A stretch of 6,997 bases of DNA from Thermoplasmata archaeon (lineage in GTDB: Archaea; Thermoplasmatota; Thermoplasmata; UBA184): assembly GCA_030064695.1 (NCBI GenBank), contig JASHYV010000102.1:1-6997 (forward strand), in the 5' to 3' direction. The position numbers and the translations under genes were made by a program. Position 1 is the first letter of the stretch. Every line of letters begins with the position of its first letter. Shown here in pieces: positions 5,269 through 6,997 of this stretch. The notes under the pieces were generated by a model. That model did not search any database. It had not been told where the DNA came from and saw only the letters and a program-made list of their open reading frames with translations.

Positions 5269-6396
5269 ATGCTGCCGAGCTACCCCGAGGCCAAGCGTCG
5301 GGCCGTCGCGCGCAACATCCTGGCCCACGCCCTTCGCGTGCGGCGCGGAGAGTCGGTCACCATCGAGACCTGGTCCGCCACCCTGCCGTGGGCCGAGAGC
5401 CTCGTCCTGGAGGCTCGGGCCCTCGGGGCGGAGCCGATGCTGCTGCTCGAGGACGAGGACACCTACTGGAGTTCGCTCGAGCGAGTGCCCGTGAACCACC
5501 TCGGGCGGATCGGACCCCAGGAGTGGGCCGCGCTCAAGCATACCAACGCCTACGTGGCGCTGTTGGGCCCCCTCGACACCGTTCGGGAGGAGCGTATGCC
5601 GGCCCCGCTCACGAACCGGATCATGTCCAACGATCACGAGTGGTTCCAGATCGTCGAACGGTTCGGCGTCCGATGCGTGCGGTGGGACCTGGGTCGCACC
5701 TCGGAGGTCTGGGCCCGGCGGTACGGCCTCGACCTCGCGGCCTGGCGCAACGAGCTCGTCGACGCCTCCCTGGTCGATCCCCGCACCTTCCAGCGGGACG
5801 GCCGCTGGCTCGGGGAACGGTTCCGCCGGGGCCGCGAGCTCCGGATCACCCACCCGAACGGCACCGACCTCACCCTCGAGCTCGCGGGTCGGGCCGCTGT
5901 GGTCGACGATGGGGTCATCGACGAGCAGGACGTTCGGGCGGGCAAGGTCATGACCGTGATGCCGAGCGGGGTCACCTCGATCTCGGTCCGCGAGAGCGCC
6001 GGGGACGGGACCCTGGTCGCGAACGTGACCGGCGTGATGTTCCTGGAGGGCAACCAGACCCCGCTCAACGGAGGGAGCTGGACGATCCGCCGGGGCCGGA
6101 TTACCGACTACGGCTTCTCCGGGGGCGGCGAAGCGTTCCGTCGGGCCTTCCAACGTCTCGGAGCAGTCGCGTTCCGACCGGGGTTCGTCTCGGTCGGGCT
6201 GAACCCCAAGATCTCGTCGATCCCGCTGCTCTTCGACCAGTCCCTCGGCACCATCACCTTCGAGGTCGGACGGAACTCCGCGATGGGGGGATCCACGCGG
6301 GCGCCGCATGTCGCGGCCTACCTCGCCCTGCGGGGCGGACGTCTCGAGGTCGACGGCACGCCGGTTGTCGATCGGGGCCGGATCGCACGGGAATAG
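5269..6396 (+). CDS. M29-family aminopeptidase homologue, probably lacking the metal site
   Basis: 375 aa, the usual length for M29 (AmpS/aminopeptidase T) proteins, which are dinuclear metallo-aminopeptidases. The N-terminal domain has the family's MLPSYPEAKRRAVARNILAH..RRGESVTIET opening. The C-terminal domain has GRELRITHPNGTDLTLEL, PSGVTSISV, GLNPK, GTITFEVG and RLEVDGTPV, matching M29 order. M29 ligands normally lie in P-x-G-E, E-L-G-I-G-x-N-P, G-T-x-H-x-A-L-G and H-x-D. Here these read PSGV (V235), FVSVGLNP (F306), GTIT (T330) and HVA (H347 kept, A349), so most ligands appear lost. The ligand alignment is from memory of the family. It may bind peptides or another ligand without hydrolysis. 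A start at 5257 (MESPM) is possible, but 5269 fits a leaderless transcript from the TATA at 5239-5245. It is divergent from the AbrB-like gene and convergent with a paralogue. Confidence 0.85.
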   Translation: MLPSYPEAKRRAVARNILAHALRVRRGESVTIETWSATLPWAESLVLEARALGAEPMLLLEDEDTYWSSLERVPVNHLGRIGPQEWAALKHTNAYVALLGPLDTVREERMPAPLTNRIMSNDHEWFQIVERFGVRCVRWDLGRTSEVWARRYGLDLAAWRNELVDASLVDPRTFQRDGRWLGERFRRGRELRITHPNGTDLTLELAGRAAVVDDGVIDEQDVRAGKVMTVMPSGVTSISVRESAGDGTLVANVTGVMFLEGNQTPLNGGSWTIRRGRITDYGFSGGGEAFRRAFQRLGAVAFRPGFVSVGLNPKISSIPLLFDQSLGTITFEVGRNSAMGGSTRAPHVAAYLALRGGRLEVDGTPVVDRGRIARE

Positions 6397-6403
6397 GCCC
6401 GGG

Positions 6404-6421
6404 GGGCGGCGAGAGCCGCCC
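6404..6421. terminator. GAGA-capped GC hairpin between convergent genes
   Basis: GGGCGGC (6404-6410) and GCCGCCC (6415-6421) pair perfectly around a GAGA (GNRA-type) tetraloop, 7 nt after the stop of the upstream gene and 15 nt before the stop of the convergent gene. Flanking CCCGGGG-like runs could extend the structure. No T-tract follows on either strand, so it may act as an mRNA 3'-end stabiliser or separator rather than a classical intrinsic terminator. Confidence 0.5.
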
Positions 6422-6436
6422 TCCGCGCCCCGGGGT

Positions 6437-6997
6437 TCAGTCGGGGGTCGGAAGGGGTACCGCCTTCCCGTCGATCTCGAGCCGAGCGCCGGCCGTGATC
6501 GCCCAGCCAAAGAAGTTCGACTTGTTTCGGCCGCCGAGCTGCTGACTGCCACCGAGCGAGACCAGCACGCATCCGGCTTCGACGTCCTCGACCTGGGGGG
6601 TGTTGTGCAGCTTCGGGTTGAGTCCGATGACCAGGAACCCAGGCCGGTCCCGACCCTTGGTCGCCTCCTTGAACGGTACGTCGAAGCGCTCCGCGCCGCT
6701 GGCGAACTCGGAGTGCACGAGACGCCCGTTCGCGAACTGGAAGTGCGGGAAAGTGGCGACCCCGTCGTCGTAGTAGCAGGTCCGGTTGCCCACGATCGTA
6801 CCCTCGGCCACGTCGATCGACAGCGGCGCCCGGATCGAGCCGGCCGGCAGGTACATCAGCCGCGAGAAGTTGTTGCGCTTCTTGTCCTCCGGGGTGATTC
6901 TGCCGAGGAGCGCCGCGGGCCGCTTTCCTTCCAGCGCGAGCGTCAGATCGGTCCCGTTCTCGTGCGAGATGTGGACCCGCTTCCCGCGCGCGAGGGC
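6437..6997 (-). CDS. Second M29-like aminopeptidase homologue, C-terminal part (runs off right edge)
   Basis: About 186 C-terminal residues are present, open to the window edge at 6997. The frame reads ALARGKRVHISHENGTDLTL, then LYLPAGS-type turn (YLPAGSIRAPLS), EGTIVGN, RPGFLVIGLNPK, GCVLVSLGGSQQLGG and ARLEIDGKAVPLPTPD, then TGA. This aligns along its length with the C-terminal domain of the gene at 5269-6396 (for example ITHPNGTDLTLEL versus ISHENGTDLTLAL, and GFVSVGLNPK versus GFLVIGLNPK), so they are paralogues pointing at each other. At M29 ligand positions it has S in PAGS, F in FLVIGLNP, L in GCVLVSLG, and F and G in NKSNFFGW where H-x-D is expected: all five appear replaced. An internal ATG at 6856 is not the start, because homology continues upstream to the edge. 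The function is unknown; a non-hydrolytic M29-fold protein is likely. Confidence 0.82.
   Translation of the reverse strand, partial: ALARGKRVHISHENGTDLTLALEGKRPAALLGRITPEDKKRNNFSRLMYLPAGSIRAPLSIDVAEGTIVGNRTCYYDDGVATFPHFQFANGRLVHSEFASGAERFDVPFKEATKGRDRPGFLVIGLNPKLHNTPQVEDVEAGCVLVSLGGSQQLGGRNKSNFFGWAITAGARLEIDGKAVPLPTPD

Noticed and set aside
5239..6552. Minus-strand 437-codon open frame opposite the first M29-like gene
   Set aside because: It is an Arg/Pro/Gly-rich shadow in GC-rich DNA, while the plus strand carries clear M29 homology with a TATA box at the correct distance.
6437..6856. Treating the ATG at 6856 as the start of the second M29-like gene
   Set aside because: Homology to the paralogue (HISHENGTDLTLAL) continues upstream in the same frame to the window edge, so the gene is cut by the window, not started at 6856.
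1..6997. CRISPR array, tRNA or rRNA genes
   Set aside because: No regularly spaced repeats, no cloverleaf-like segment with a T-loop GTTCRA box, and no conserved rRNA sequence were seen in the non-coding stretches.

Overview
The window looks like chromosomal DNA from a GC-rich archaeon, most likely a member of the Thermoplasmatota or a related lineage. This is inferred from four things: the archaeal flavour of the SMC head and hinge sequences; archaeal-type TATA elements (one placed 27 nt before an ATG, which suggests leaderless transcription); a small archaeal-style SpoVT/AbrB DNA-binding protein; and two archaeal M29-like aminopeptidase-fold proteins. Coding is GC-rich with strong G/C preference at third codon positions, except in the transposase, which is visibly less GC-rich. 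No rRNA, tRNA or CRISPR array was seen.

Layout: (1) positions 1-1754, minus strand, are the N-terminal half of a chromosome-condensation SMC ATPase (head, long coiled coil, start of the hinge), running off the left edge. (2) 1755-2000 is its upstream region, with a Shine-Dalgarno, a TATA-like box and an exact 15-nt palindrome. (3) About 2001-3358 is an insertion sequence carrying an intact DDE (IS6/IS240-like) transposase with an unusual N-terminal SWIM zinc finger plus zinc ribbon. Imperfect inverted repeats mark probable ends, and a 9-mer (GTCCGACAA) occurs three times around the left end. (4) 3477-4460 encodes a membrane protein made of two copies of a [transmembrane helices + PH-like strand-rich domain] unit. 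(5) 4461-4936 is mostly non-coding or decayed, with one possible 57-aa ORF containing CPACG. (6) 4937-5179, minus strand, is an AbrB-like regulator, divergent from (7) an M29-like aminopeptidase homologue at 5269-6396; one near-symmetric TATA box lies between them. (8) A GAGA-capped hairpin separates that gene from (9) a convergent paralogue (6437 to beyond 6997, minus strand).

The most interesting biology is the pair of convergent M29-like paralogues. Both appear to have lost nearly all of the metal-ligand positions of M29 aminopeptidases, yet they share a conserved RPGF-x3-GLNPK motif. That suggests a repurposed non-metallopeptidase branch, possibly connected with the divergent AbrB-type regulator. 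Second are the SWIM/zinc-ribbon DDE transposase and its repeat-rich left end, inserted upstream of smc. All functional assignments are from reading the sequence; no database search was run.
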